The notes below the pieces were generated by a model. It saw only the letters and a program-made list of their open reading frames with translations, made no database searches and was not told the DNA's origin. From contig CAXEND010000013.1 in the NCBI GenBank assembly GCA_963997635.1, positions 3,673 to 67,672 of the forward strand: a stretch of DNA of 64,000 bases, in the 5' to 3' direction. Of this stretch, positions 28,055-35,881 are shown piece by piece. The DNA comes from GCA-2728135 sp002728135 (lineage in GTDB: Bacteria; Pseudomonadota; Alphaproteobacteria; UBA828). Made by a program: the position numbers and the translations under genes. Numbering within the stretch: position 1 is the first letter of the stretch; each line of letters starts with the position of its first letter.

Positions 28055-28080
28055 TAAACGAATCACTTATGATTCGTTTA
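28055..28080 (+). promoter_or_regulatory. Perfect 11-base-arm hairpin directly before ftsB
   Basis: TAAACGAATCA (28055-28065), a CTTA loop, then TGATTCGTTTA (28070-28080), ending four bases before the ftsB ATG at 28085. It occupies the place of a ribosome-binding site, and no purine-rich Shine-Dalgarno is visible. A second, imperfect outer pairing (28037-28050 with 28088-28105) surrounds it. It may be a translation control hairpin or a protein-binding operator; no T-run follows, so it is not a typical terminator. Confidence 0.5.
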
Positions 28081-28084
28081 TCAA

Positions 28085-28399
28085 ATGACATCGGCGATTC
28101 GTGAAATAAACCTCCGTGCTCGTTATATTGTAGGGCCGTTACTAGGTGCATTAGCAATAGTGTACTTTGGATATCATGTTATTCAGGGTGATAGAGGACT
28201 TATAACTTGGATACAAAAGAGCCAACAAATCGAAATAACTTCTAATGAACTTGCTTTATTAGAGGAAAAATATGCAGTTCTATATCATAGAACATCTATG
28301 TTAAGACCAGAGAGTCTTGACCTAGACTTACTTGATGAACGTGTTCGCAGCGTTCTAAATAAGGTAAGGGAAGATGAAATCATTCTTTTCCACAAGTAA
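28085..28399 (+). CDS. ftsB: Septum formation initiator FtsB/DivIC family
   Basis: A small bitopic divisome protein of 104 residues that links FtsL and FtsQ. A membrane segment lies at about residues 12-28 (YIVGPLLGALAIVYFGY), followed by a coiled-coil region (about 40-70) and a short conserved tail (PESLDLDLLDERVR). The gene is located between eno and pdhA, the usual place in alphaproteobacteria. The start ATG lacks a Shine-Dalgarno and lies between arms of a hairpin. Confidence 0.88.
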   Translation: MTSAIREINLRARYIVGPLLGALAIVYFGYHVIQGDRGLITWIQKSQQIEITSNELALLEEKYAVLYHRTSMLRPESLDLDLLDERVRSVLNKVREDEIILFHK

Positions 28400-28553
28400 A
28401 CTTTTAGTATGAAAATAATTATAACCTGCCTTTAATTAGCTTGCTAACTATAATCACAGAAATTCTTGTAAATTTTTTCTCTTATGGCTAGCTTATATAT
28501 ATATTAGATACTAAATAATTAAGTAGTCACAAATATTGCATATATATGGTGTC

Positions 28554-28572
28554 CAATATTTTCAAAATATTG
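28554..28572. promoter_or_regulatory. 19-base perfect palindrome upstream of pdhA
   Basis: CAATATTTT-C-AAAATATTG, nine-base arms around a single base, 33 bases upstream of the pdhA ATG chosen here. It could be an operator for the pyruvate dehydrogenase operon. The regulator is unknown and the sequence is AT-only except at its ends and centre, so chance is possible. The rest of the 205-base gap shows only AT-rich sequence. Confidence 0.4.
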
Positions 28573-28604
28573 AACCACCTGCAACTTCTGTAGGATTGAC
28601 TGAA

Positions 28605-29621
28605 ATGACAAGTAATACGGAAAAAAATAATCTAGGAAAAAAAAATAAATTGCCAATTTCCAAACAGTCAAACAAAGCTTTACTTGAATATTTAAAAACC
28701 ATGTTAACTATAAGACGTTTTGAAGAAAAAGCGGGTCAACTTTATGGAATGGGCATTATCGGTGGTTTTTGTCACTTATATATAGGCCAGGAAGCTGTAG
28801 TTACAGGTATTCAAGCTGCACTGAAGCCTGGAGACACCGTGATTACTGGATATAGATGTCATGGACATATGTTGGCTGCTGGGTCCCCACCAAAAAATGT
28901 AATGGCAGAACTTACCGGGAAAATTGACGGAGTATCATCTGGTAAAGGTGGCTCAATGCACATGTTTATAAAAGGAAAATTTTATGGAGGACATGGTATT
29001 GTGGGAGCTCAGGTCCCACTTGGTACTGGACTTGCTTTTGCAAATAAATATAAAAAATCTAACAATGTAAGTATCACATATTTTGGTGATGGAGCTGCGA
29101 ACCAAGGCCAAGTCTTTGAGTCTTTCAACATGGCAGCACTTTGGAAATTACCAATTGTATATGTAATTGAAAATAACCAGTATGCCATGGGAACATCTAT
29201 TTCTCGATCTACAGCTATTGAAGAGTTATATAGTCGTGGTGCAGCTTTTGGCATACCAGGCAAGCAAGTTGATGGAATGGATGTTATTGAGGTTTATAAA
29301 GCTGCTAAAAAAGCCGTTCAAAACTGTCGGTTGGGCAAGGGTCCAATTCTACTTGAATTGATGACTTACCGTTTCAGGGGACATTCTATGTCAGATCCTG
29401 CTAAATATAGAACTAAGGAAGAAGTCAGCAAAATGCGTCATGAACGTGACCCTATTGAGCACATAAAAACAATTATTTTAAAAAACAAAATTTTGTCAGA
29501 AGATAAATTTAAACAACTGGATAAAGAAACTAGGGAGATAATTAGTGATGCAGCAGACTTTGCACAAAGCAGCTCTGAACCCTTACTAAGCACACTAACT
29601 TCAGATGTTATTATAGATTGA
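28605..29621 (+). CDS. pdhA: Pyruvate dehydrogenase E1 component, alpha subunit
   Basis: The thiamine-diphosphate-dependent E1 alpha subunit that decarboxylates pyruvate. The start at ATG 28605 has TAGGA nine bases upstream and gives 338 residues, normal for the family. A TTG at 28536 would add 23 unconserved residues that read through a palindrome. Visible motifs are MLTIRRFEEKAGQLYGMG, HLYIGQEAV, GYRCHG, GKGGSMHMF, and the ThDP motif from GDGAANQGQ to IENN, with phosphorylation-loop-like YRFRGHSMSDP. It heads pdhA-pdhB-pdhC-lpd. Confidence 0.96.
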   Translation: MTSNTEKNNLGKKNKLPISKQSNKALLEYLKTMLTIRRFEEKAGQLYGMGIIGGFCHLYIGQEAVVTGIQAALKPGDTVITGYRCHGHMLAAGSPPKNVMAELTGKIDGVSSGKGGSMHMFIKGKFYGGHGIVGAQVPLGTGLAFANKYKKSNNVSITYFGDGAANQGQVFESFNMAALWKLPIVYVIENNQYAMGTSISRSTAIEELYSRGAAFGIPGKQVDGMDVIEVYKAAKKAVQNCRLGKGPILLELMTYRFRGHSMSDPAKYRTKEEVSKMRHERDPIEHIKTIILKNKILSEDKFKQLDKETREIISDAADFAQSSSEPLLSTLTSDVIID

Positions 29622-29645
29622 GCTACTACAACAAAGGTAAAAAAA

Positions 29646-30626
29646 ATGCCAGAATTAACCGTACGTGAAGCTCTTCGTGACGCTATGGCCGAAGAAATGA
29701 GGCTAGATCAAGATGTTTGTCTTATTGGAGAAGAGGTAGCTGAATATCAGGGTGCATATAAAGTAAGCCAGGGACTACTGGAAGAATTTGGTGAATTAAG
29801 AGTCGTTGATACTCCTATAACAGAAGCTGGATTTACTGGACTTGGAGTAGGAGCTGCAATGGGAGGCCTAAAACCCATTGTTGAGTTTATGACTTTCAAT
29901 TTTGCAATGCAATCAATCGACCACATCATAAATTCAGCAGCAAAGACACTATATATGTCAGGTGGTCTAATACCTGTACCAATTGTATTTCGCGGGCCAA
30001 ATGGTGCTGCTTCTAGAGTTGGAGCACAACATTCCCAATGCTTTGCAAGTTGGTATTCTCATATTCCAGGACTAAAAGTAATTAGTCCATGGTCTGCGTC
30101 CGATGCAAAGGGATTATTAAAAGCAGCTATTCGTGATCCAAACCCGGTAATATTCCTAGAAAATGAGTTATTATATGGTGAGTCCTTTGAAGTGCCAGAA
30201 GGAGAAAACGAAATTGTACCTATAGGCAAGGGTAAGATAGTTAAATCAGGATCTGATGTTACTATAACTGCTTTCTCTATTATGGTTGGTAAAGCTTTAG
30301 ATGCTGCTGAGATAGTTTCAAAAGACGGGATAAATGTGGAAGTCATTGACCTTCGTTCAATCAGACCCTTAGATATAGAAACAATCATTAGCTCAGTAAA
30401 AAAAACCAACAGATTAATCTCAATTGAAGAAGGGTGGCCAACATCTGGCATTGGAGCTGAAATAGCAGCATTAACAATAAAACATGCTTTTGATTATTTG
30501 GATGCTCCTATAGAAAGAATAACTGGCTTAGATATTCCTCTACCTTATGCAGAGAACCTTGAAAGAGCTGCTTTGCCTCAAGTTTCAAATATAACAGATA
30601 GTATTCGTAATATTTGCCAACATTAA
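29646..30626 (+). CDS. pdhB: Pyruvate dehydrogenase E1 component, beta subunit
   Basis: Partner of PdhA in the heterotetrameric E1. It has 326 residues. The transketolase-like pyrimidine-binding domain (GEEVAEYQGAYKVSQGL, DTPITEAGFTGLGVGAAM, FRGPNGAA) is followed by the C-terminal domain (VIDLRSIRPLD, IEEGWPTSGIGAEI). Many alphaproteobacterial PdhB proteins carry an extra N-terminal lipoyl domain and exceed 450 residues; this one starts directly with the catalytic domain. It is 24 bases after pdhA. Confidence 0.97.
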   Translation: MPELTVREALRDAMAEEMRLDQDVCLIGEEVAEYQGAYKVSQGLLEEFGELRVVDTPITEAGFTGLGVGAAMGGLKPIVEFMTFNFAMQSIDHIINSAAKTLYMSGGLIPVPIVFRGPNGAASRVGAQHSQCFASWYSHIPGLKVISPWSASDAKGLLKAAIRDPNPVIFLENELLYGESFEVPEGENEIVPIGKGKIVKSGSDVTITAFSIMVGKALDAAEIVSKDGINVEVIDLRSIRPLDIETIISSVKKTNRLISIEEGWPTSGIGAEIAALTIKHAFDYLDAPIERITGLDIPLPYAENLERAALPQVSNITDSIRNICQH

Positions 30627-30686
30627 TTTATTAATTTAGTTATAATTTTGACTACTAAATCGTCTCTTTAAGAAGGACAAAATACT

Positions 30687-31973
30687 ATGCCAAAAAACAT
30701 ATTAATGCCTGCTTTATCTCCTACCATGACTGAGGGAAATGTAGCGAATTGGTTAAAAAGTGAAGGTGATAGTGTTTCCCCAGGTGATCTTCTTTGTGAG
30801 ATAGAAACTGACAAAGCAACAATGGAGGTTGAGTGCATAGATGAGGGTATTCTTGGTAAAATTGTTATCCCTGCTGGAACAGAAGATGTTCCAGTAAATA
30901 CCATCATAGGAGTTATCCTAGAAGAAGGAGAAGAAAACTCTGAATTAACTTCAAATACTAACTCAGATGTCAAAAAAGAAAACACAATTGAAAATAATTT
31001 ACCTAAAACAGAAGATGTCAAAAACTATATAAAAACCTCTGAAATACAATCTGCTAAAAGCAGCAAACATAATGAAAGAATTCTTGCAAGCCCTCTAGCT
31101 AAAAGAATGGCAGCAAAAGTAAATCTAGATCTTAATAACATTACTGGCTCAGGTCCCGGCGGTAGAATTGTGAAAATTGATGTGGAAAAGGCTATAGCCA
31201 CTTCATTTGCTCCAAAAGAATCAAAATCAGAAATATTAGATAATTCCCCCATGGAACTGACTAAGACACAAACACTTAATTCAGAATATAAAGAATTAAA
31301 ACTTAGTAATATGAGAAAAGTTATTGCCTCTCGTTTACAAGCATCTAAACAACAAATTCCTCATTTCTATCTTTCTATTGATTGTGAAGTAGATGCACTT
31401 CTTGAGACACGTAAAAAACTAAATGCAACCTCAAAAAATGAGAAAATTTCTGTAAACGACTTCATAATTAAGGCATCAGCACTATCCATACGTAAATTCC
31501 CAGAATGTAATACATCATGGGTCGATGGAGGTATTATCAGACAATACTCATCAATAGATATTTCAGTTGCAGTCGCAATTGAAGATGGTCTAGTAACCCC
31601 AATAATTAGAAATGCAGATAATATAGGATTAAGTAAGGTTTCAGAAACGGTCAGAAATCTTGCTGAACGTGCAAGAGAGAAACCTATGGGCTTACTTCCA
31701 GAAGAATATCAGGGTGGAAGCTTCAGTATATCAAACTTAGGCATGTTTGGTGTAAAAGAATTCCAAGCGGTTATTAATCCTCCGCAAGCAATGATTTTAG
31801 CTGTTGGGCAAGCTAACCAACGTCCAATAGTAAAAGAAGGGGCGTTATCAATAGCAAACGTCATGACTTGTACCCTTTCTGTAGACCATCGCGTAGTCGA
31901 TGGAGCAACAGCAGCAAAATTTTTACAAGTTATCAAAGGTTATATTGAAAATCCACTGACCATGTTGCTTTAA
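30687..31973 (+). CDS. pdhC: Dihydrolipoamide acetyltransferase (E2 of pyruvate dehydrogenase)
   Basis: The structural core of the pyruvate dehydrogenase complex, which moves acetyl groups from lipoyl to CoA. It has 428 residues. One N-terminal lipoyl domain (lysine in ETDKATMEV near residue 43) is followed by a Ser/Asn/Lys-rich linker, an E1/E3-binding domain (about 130-165, SPLAKRMAAKVNLDL and GSGPGGRIVK), a second linker and the catalytic domain ending in DHRVVDGATAAKFL with the active-site histidine. It is the only lipoyl carrier among the four complex genes here. Confidence 0.97.
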   Translation: MPKNILMPALSPTMTEGNVANWLKSEGDSVSPGDLLCEIETDKATMEVECIDEGILGKIVIPAGTEDVPVNTIIGVILEEGEENSELTSNTNSDVKKENTIENNLPKTEDVKNYIKTSEIQSAKSSKHNERILASPLAKRMAAKVNLDLNNITGSGPGGRIVKIDVEKAIATSFAPKESKSEILDNSPMELTKTQTLNSEYKELKLSNMRKVIASRLQASKQQIPHFYLSIDCEVDALLETRKKLNATSKNEKISVNDFIIKASALSIRKFPECNTSWVDGGIIRQYSSIDISVAVAIEDGLVTPIIRNADNIGLSKVSETVRNLAERAREKPMGLLPEEYQGGSFSISNLGMFGVKEFQAVINPPQAMILAVGQANQRPIVKEGALSIANVMTCTLSVDHRVVDGATAAKFLQVIKGYIENPLTMLL

Positions 31974-32008
31974 ATATATTTTATATAATTTTCTAGGAGG
32001 AAACTATT

Positions 32009-33409
32009 TTGTCCGAAGACAGTTTTGATATTTTTGTAGTTGGAGGCGGGCCAGGGGGTTACGTAGCTGCAATTAGAGCGGCACAACTTGGCATGAAAAC
32101 TGGTATAGTTGAAAGGGAGAATCTTGGAGGTATTTGCCTAAACTGGGGATGCATCCCGACAAAAACGTTATTAAAATCAGCAGAAGTTTTTCATTTATTA
32201 CAAAGGTCAGAAGAATATGGAATAACTGCAAAGAATGTAGAGCTAAATATTGAAAAAATTGTTTCTAGAAGCCGTAACGTAGCAAATCAATTAAGCAACG
32301 GCATTAAACATCTTATGAAAAAAAATAAAATTACGGTTTTTGAGGGACATGCAGAAATCCAAGATAAAAATTCATTAAAAATAAAAACAATTAATGAGGA
32401 AATTACTGTTAACAGTTCAAATATCATACTGGCAACAGGTGCTAGGCCTCGGGAATTACCCAATATAAAACCTGATGGGGATAGGATATGGACCTATAAA
32501 CATGCAATGGTTCCGCAAACAATTCCAAAATCAGTTTTGATCATTGGATCAGGTGCTATAGGTATGGAATTTGCAAGTTTCTATAGGGATTTAGGAACAG
32601 AAGTTACAGTAGTAGAATTACTTGACCAAATTTTACCAGCTGAAGATCACGATATAGCAAAATTTGCAGCAAAAGCATTTGAGGAACAAGGAATAAATAT
32701 TTTAACTAGTTCTAAAGTTACAGAAGTGGGTATAGAAAAAAAACATGCACGTGTCACAATTGAAATGCAAAACAAAAATAAAACTGAAAAAATTATAGAG
32801 CAAGTTATTCTTGCCGTTGGCATTATTGGGAACACAGAGAATCTTGGGATCGAAAAAACAGATATTCAAATAAAAAATGGTCATATTATTACAGATAAAT
32901 ACTCTTTAACGGGGCAAGAAGGTATTTATGCAATTGGTGATGTAACCGGTCCTCCGTGGCTGGCACATAAAGCTTCTCATGAAGCTGTAACTTGTGTGGA
33001 AAATATAGCTGGCCTAAAAAATGTTCACCCAATAACAAAAGAAAATATACCTGGATGTACATACTGCAGACCACAAATTGCTTCGTTAGGGCTAACAGAA
33101 TCAGAATCAGAAAAACTAGGGCATAAAACAAAAATAGGTAAATTTCCTTTTGCAGGAAATGGTAAAGCTCTTGCTATGGGAGAAAACAAAGGATTAATAA
33201 AAACCATATTTGATAGAGAAACAGGAGAATTACTTGGTGCCCATATGATTGGAGCAGAAGTAACGGAGCTAATTCATGGTTTTTCTATTGCAAAAAGTAT
33301 GGAAACAACAGAGCGTGAGTTGATAAATACTATTTTTCCTCACCCTACCTTATCAGAAATGATACACGAGTCTGTGCTTGATGCTTATGGGCAAGCAATT
33401 CATATATAA
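32009..33409 (+). CDS. lpd: Dihydrolipoyl dehydrogenase (E3)
   Basis: A FAD-dependent disulfide oxidoreductase that reoxidises dihydrolipoamide and makes NADH. It has 466 residues. The FAD site is VVGGGPGGYVAAIRAAQLG, the redox disulfide is Cys43 and Cys48 in GICLNWGCIP, the NAD site is IIGSGAIGMEFASFY, and the C-terminal active histidine is in TIFPHPTLSEM. The start is TTG, with a perfect AGGAGG upstream. It closes the pdh gene set and is followed by lipA. Confidence 0.97.
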   Translation: MSEDSFDIFVVGGGPGGYVAAIRAAQLGMKTGIVERENLGGICLNWGCIPTKTLLKSAEVFHLLQRSEEYGITAKNVELNIEKIVSRSRNVANQLSNGIKHLMKKNKITVFEGHAEIQDKNSLKIKTINEEITVNSSNIILATGARPRELPNIKPDGDRIWTYKHAMVPQTIPKSVLIIGSGAIGMEFASFYRDLGTEVTVVELLDQILPAEDHDIAKFAAKAFEEQGINILTSSKVTEVGIEKKHARVTIEMQNKNKTEKIIEQVILAVGIIGNTENLGIEKTDIQIKNGHIITDKYSLTGQEGIYAIGDVTGPPWLAHKASHEAVTCVENIAGLKNVHPITKENIPGCTYCRPQIASLGLTESESEKLGHKTKIGKFPFAGNGKALAMGENKGLIKTIFDRETGELLGAHMIGAEVTELIHGFSIAKSMETTERELINTIFPHPTLSEMIHESVLDAYGQAIHI

Positions 33410-33436
33410 ATAGAGAATATACATTCGGATAATTTA

Positions 33437-34360
33437 ATGAATATTACAAAAAAAGCACCAATTATACAAAGCATAAGTCCTACACCTAAACCAAACTGGC
33501 TTAGGGTCAAAGCACCTACGTCACCTGAATACCATGCAACAAAGAACCTAATGCGTCATCATAAACTAAATACAGTCTGCGAAGAGGCAGCATGCCCAAA
33601 TATTGGTGAATGCTGGAAAAAAAATCACGCTACAGTAATGATTCTAGGAAGCATTTGCACTAGGGCATGTGCCTTTTGTAATGTAAAAACAGGGACTCCA
33701 AATAAACTAGATTTAAACGAACCTGAACAAGTTTCCAATGCAATAGCCAATCTAGGATTAAAACATGTAGTTATTACCTCAGTTGATCGTGATGATCTCG
33801 AAGATGGTGGTGCTAAACATTTTGCTAGATGTATCAGCAAAGTAAGGAAAAAATCCCCTAGTACAACTATAGAGGTACTTACTCCAGACTTTCGTAATAA
33901 AAATGGGGCATTAGAAATTGTAATTGAAGCCACACCAGATGTATTTAACCACAATCTTGAAACTGTTCCTAGACTTTATAATTCTGTGAGGCCGGGGGCC
34001 CGCTACTTTCATAGCTTAAAAGTTTTAGATAAAGTTAAACAACATGACACTAGTATATTTACAAAATCTGGGATCATGGTTGGTCTGGGTGAAGAAAAGT
34101 CAGAGATACTACAAGTAATGGATGATCTGAGAGTAGCAAATGTTGATTTTATAACAATTGGGCAATATTTGCAGCCTACATCTAGACATCATCCTATAAA
34201 AAACTTCATAACACCCGATGAATTTAATGAGCTTGAACGTATTGCCTATGCAAAAGGTTTTTTAATGGTTTCTTCATCTCCATTGACTAGATCGTCACAT
34301 CATGCAGGAGAGGACTTTCAAAGACTCAAGGAAGCAAGAATAAAAGCCAGAACATGCTAA
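33437..34360 (+). CDS. lipA: Lipoyl synthase LipA
   Basis: A radical-SAM enzyme that inserts two sulfurs into octanoyl groups on lipoyl domains. It has 307 residues. The auxiliary cluster ligands are Cys48, Cys53 and Cys59 (CEEAACPNIGEC). The radical-SAM cluster ligands are Cys74, Cys78 and Cys81 (CTRACAFC). The C-terminal RSSHHAGEDF carries the conserved RSSYxA-type serine. It lies 27 bases after lpd and matures the PdhC lipoyl domain. No lipB is in the window. Confidence 0.97.
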   Translation: MNITKKAPIIQSISPTPKPNWLRVKAPTSPEYHATKNLMRHHKLNTVCEEAACPNIGECWKKNHATVMILGSICTRACAFCNVKTGTPNKLDLNEPEQVSNAIANLGLKHVVITSVDRDDLEDGGAKHFARCISKVRKKSPSTTIEVLTPDFRNKNGALEIVIEATPDVFNHNLETVPRLYNSVRPGARYFHSLKVLDKVKQHDTSIFTKSGIMVGLGEEKSEILQVMDDLRVANVDFITIGQYLQPTSRHHPIKNFITPDEFNELERIAYAKGFLMVSSSPLTRSSHHAGEDFQRLKEARIKARTC

Positions 34361-34414
34361 AAAAATATGTTTGTTAATTATTTATAAAAATATTTTTAAT
34401 GGGACCATGAATTT

Positions 34415-34849
34415 ATGCCCAGCTATAAAGAATCAACAATAATGGGATATAATCAGACTCAAATTTTTAATCTTGTTGCTGATATAGAAAGTTATCCCGA
34501 GTTTTTACCTTGGTGTTTAGGATCACGTGTTACAAAACATAGTGATACAATCATTGAAGCAACTCTTATAGTTGGCTTTCAGCTTGTTCGGGAAAAATTT
34601 GGCTCAAGAGTACACCTTGACCGACCAAATTATACTATTAAGACAGAACATACCCACGGTCCATTCAATTACCTAATTAATTCTTGGCAATTTAAAGAGC
34701 ATCAAAATGGATGTGAAGTTGATTTTTTTCTAGATTTTGAATTTCGTTCACCAATTCTTAAAAAATTAATGACTACAATTTTTGCCGATGCAGTAAAAAA
34801 AATGAATGTATCCTTCAAAGAAAGAGCAGAGTCTTTATATGGTAACTAG
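34415..34849 (+). CDS. RatA/COQ10-like START-domain protein
   Basis: A small START/SRPBCC-fold protein of 144 residues. The family is known as COQ10 in mitochondria (ubiquinone carrier) and RatA in enterics (ribosome association). Visible features are the segment YNQTQIFNLVADIESYPEFLPWC cut here in two parts (YNQTQIFNLV and YPEFLPWC), the substrate-cavity strands, and the C-terminal helix FADAVKKMNVSFKERA. The gene follows lipA, a conserved order in alphaproteobacteria. I favour the quinone role from this class, but sequence alone does not decide. Confidence 0.87.
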   Translation: MPSYKESTIMGYNQTQIFNLVADIESYPEFLPWCLGSRVTKHSDTIIEATLIVGFQLVREKFGSRVHLDRPNYTIKTEHTHGPFNYLINSWQFKEHQNGCEVDFFLDFEFRSPILKKLMTTIFADAVKKMNVSFKERAESLYGN

Positions 34850-34895
34850 ACAAATTAATGAATCACTTACTGCTGGCTTAAAAACTAGAGCTCCC

Positions 34896-35390
34896 TTAGT
34901 TAAAAATTGAGATTAATAAATCTATTCCAGTCAAAGTTGATTGGTGCCTAATATCATCACGATCACCAAGAAACATATATTTTTTTTGTATGATTTTTTT
35001 ATTCACACCTGAAATCAAAGCAAAATACACTAAACCAACAGGTTTTATCTTAGTCCCCCCGTCTGGGCCGGCTATACCAGTTATAGCAATCGAAACAGCA
35101 GCATCTGATCTTTCTAGACCTCCCCGAGCCATCGCTAGAGCAACTTCTGGGCTAACAGCACCAAATTTATCAATGAGATCATATTTTACATTAACGGTGT
35201 TGACCTTAGATACATTTGAATAAGTCACGAACCCTCTATCAAAGATAGCTGAGGATCCAGGAATTTGAGTTATAGCAGCAGATATCATTCCTGCAGTACA
35301 AGATTCTATTGTAACAATTTTAACTTTATTCTTTTTACAAAGCTCCATTAAAATTAAAGCTTTGCCCTGCAAGTTATTGTTATTAATCAT
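34896..35390 (-). CDS. pncC: Nicotinamide-nucleotide amidohydrolase PncC (CinA C-terminal domain)
   Basis: Hydrolyses nicotinamide mononucleotide to nicotinate mononucleotide in NAD recycling. With ATG 35390 it has 164 residues, the normal size of a stand-alone CinA C-terminal domain. This ATG overlaps the pgpA stop by four bases (ATGA), while longer starts would run far into pgpA. Visible motifs are the catalytic serine segment IESCTAGMISAAITQ and GIAGPDGGTKIKPVGLV. It converges on the ratA-like gene. Confidence 0.93.
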   Translation of the reverse strand: MINNNNLQGKALILMELCKKNKVKIVTIESCTAGMISAAITQIPGSSAIFDRGFVTYSNVSKVNTVNVKYDLIDKFGAVSPEVALAMARGGLERSDAAVSIAITGIAGPDGGTKIKPVGLVYFALISGVNKKIIQKKYMFLGDRDDIRHQSTLTGIDLLISIFN

Positions 35391-35878
35391 AAGTTTGTCA
35401 TCATCCATATATTCCAAATAATAAGGCAGGCTAATATACCTCCAATACAATCATCGAGCATAACTCCAAACCCACCCTTTACTCTTCTATCTAGAAAAGA
35501 GATAGGCCAAGGTTTAATTATGTCAATTATACGAAATATTACAAAACCCAAGACATAATAAATTATATCTGGAGGGATCAAAACTAACGTCAACCACTGT
35601 CCAGCAACTTCATCTACCACAATTGCAGGGGAGTCCTCCTGACCAGAAACCCTGACATAATGTTCGCTAGCCCAAACACCAAGGAGTAATGTAACAATAA
35701 TAATAACAAAGAAACCAATTACTCCGAGATATTGGCTTATAGGCCATGCGAGGAGAGCTGCCACAATCGATCCAGTGGTTCCTGGGGCAAAAGGAGAATA
35801 ACCAACACCAAACCAAGTTGCAAAAGCTACTCGCGGATCTTGAAGGGATGGACGAGGGAAAGAAAGATTTTTATTCAT
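35387..35878 (-). CDS. pgpA: Phosphatidylglycerophosphatase A
   Basis: Removes phosphate from phosphatidylglycerophosphate to give phosphatidylglycerol in the inner membrane. It has 163 residues. The N-terminal FATWFGVGYSPFAPGTTGS is the family signature. Acidic catalytic residues are in AIVVDEVAGQW and MLDDCIGGI. Three to four hydrophobic segments span the membrane. It lies three bases after ispDF and overlaps pncC. Confidence 0.95.
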   Translation of the reverse strand: MNKNLSFPRPSLQDPRVAFATWFGVGYSPFAPGTTGSIVAALLAWPISQYLGVIGFFVIIIVTLLLGVWASEHYVRVSGQEDSPAIVVDEVAGQWLTLVLIPPDIIYYVLGFVIFRIIDIIKPWPISFLDRRVKGGFGVMLDDCIGGILACLIIWNIWMMTNL

Positions 35879-35881
35879 TAA

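Noticed and set aside
28536..28604. A 23-residue N-terminal extension of PdhA from TTG 28536
   Set aside because: It reads through the 19-base palindrome, has no ribosome site and is not part of the conserved protein; ATG 28605 has TAGGA at nine bases.
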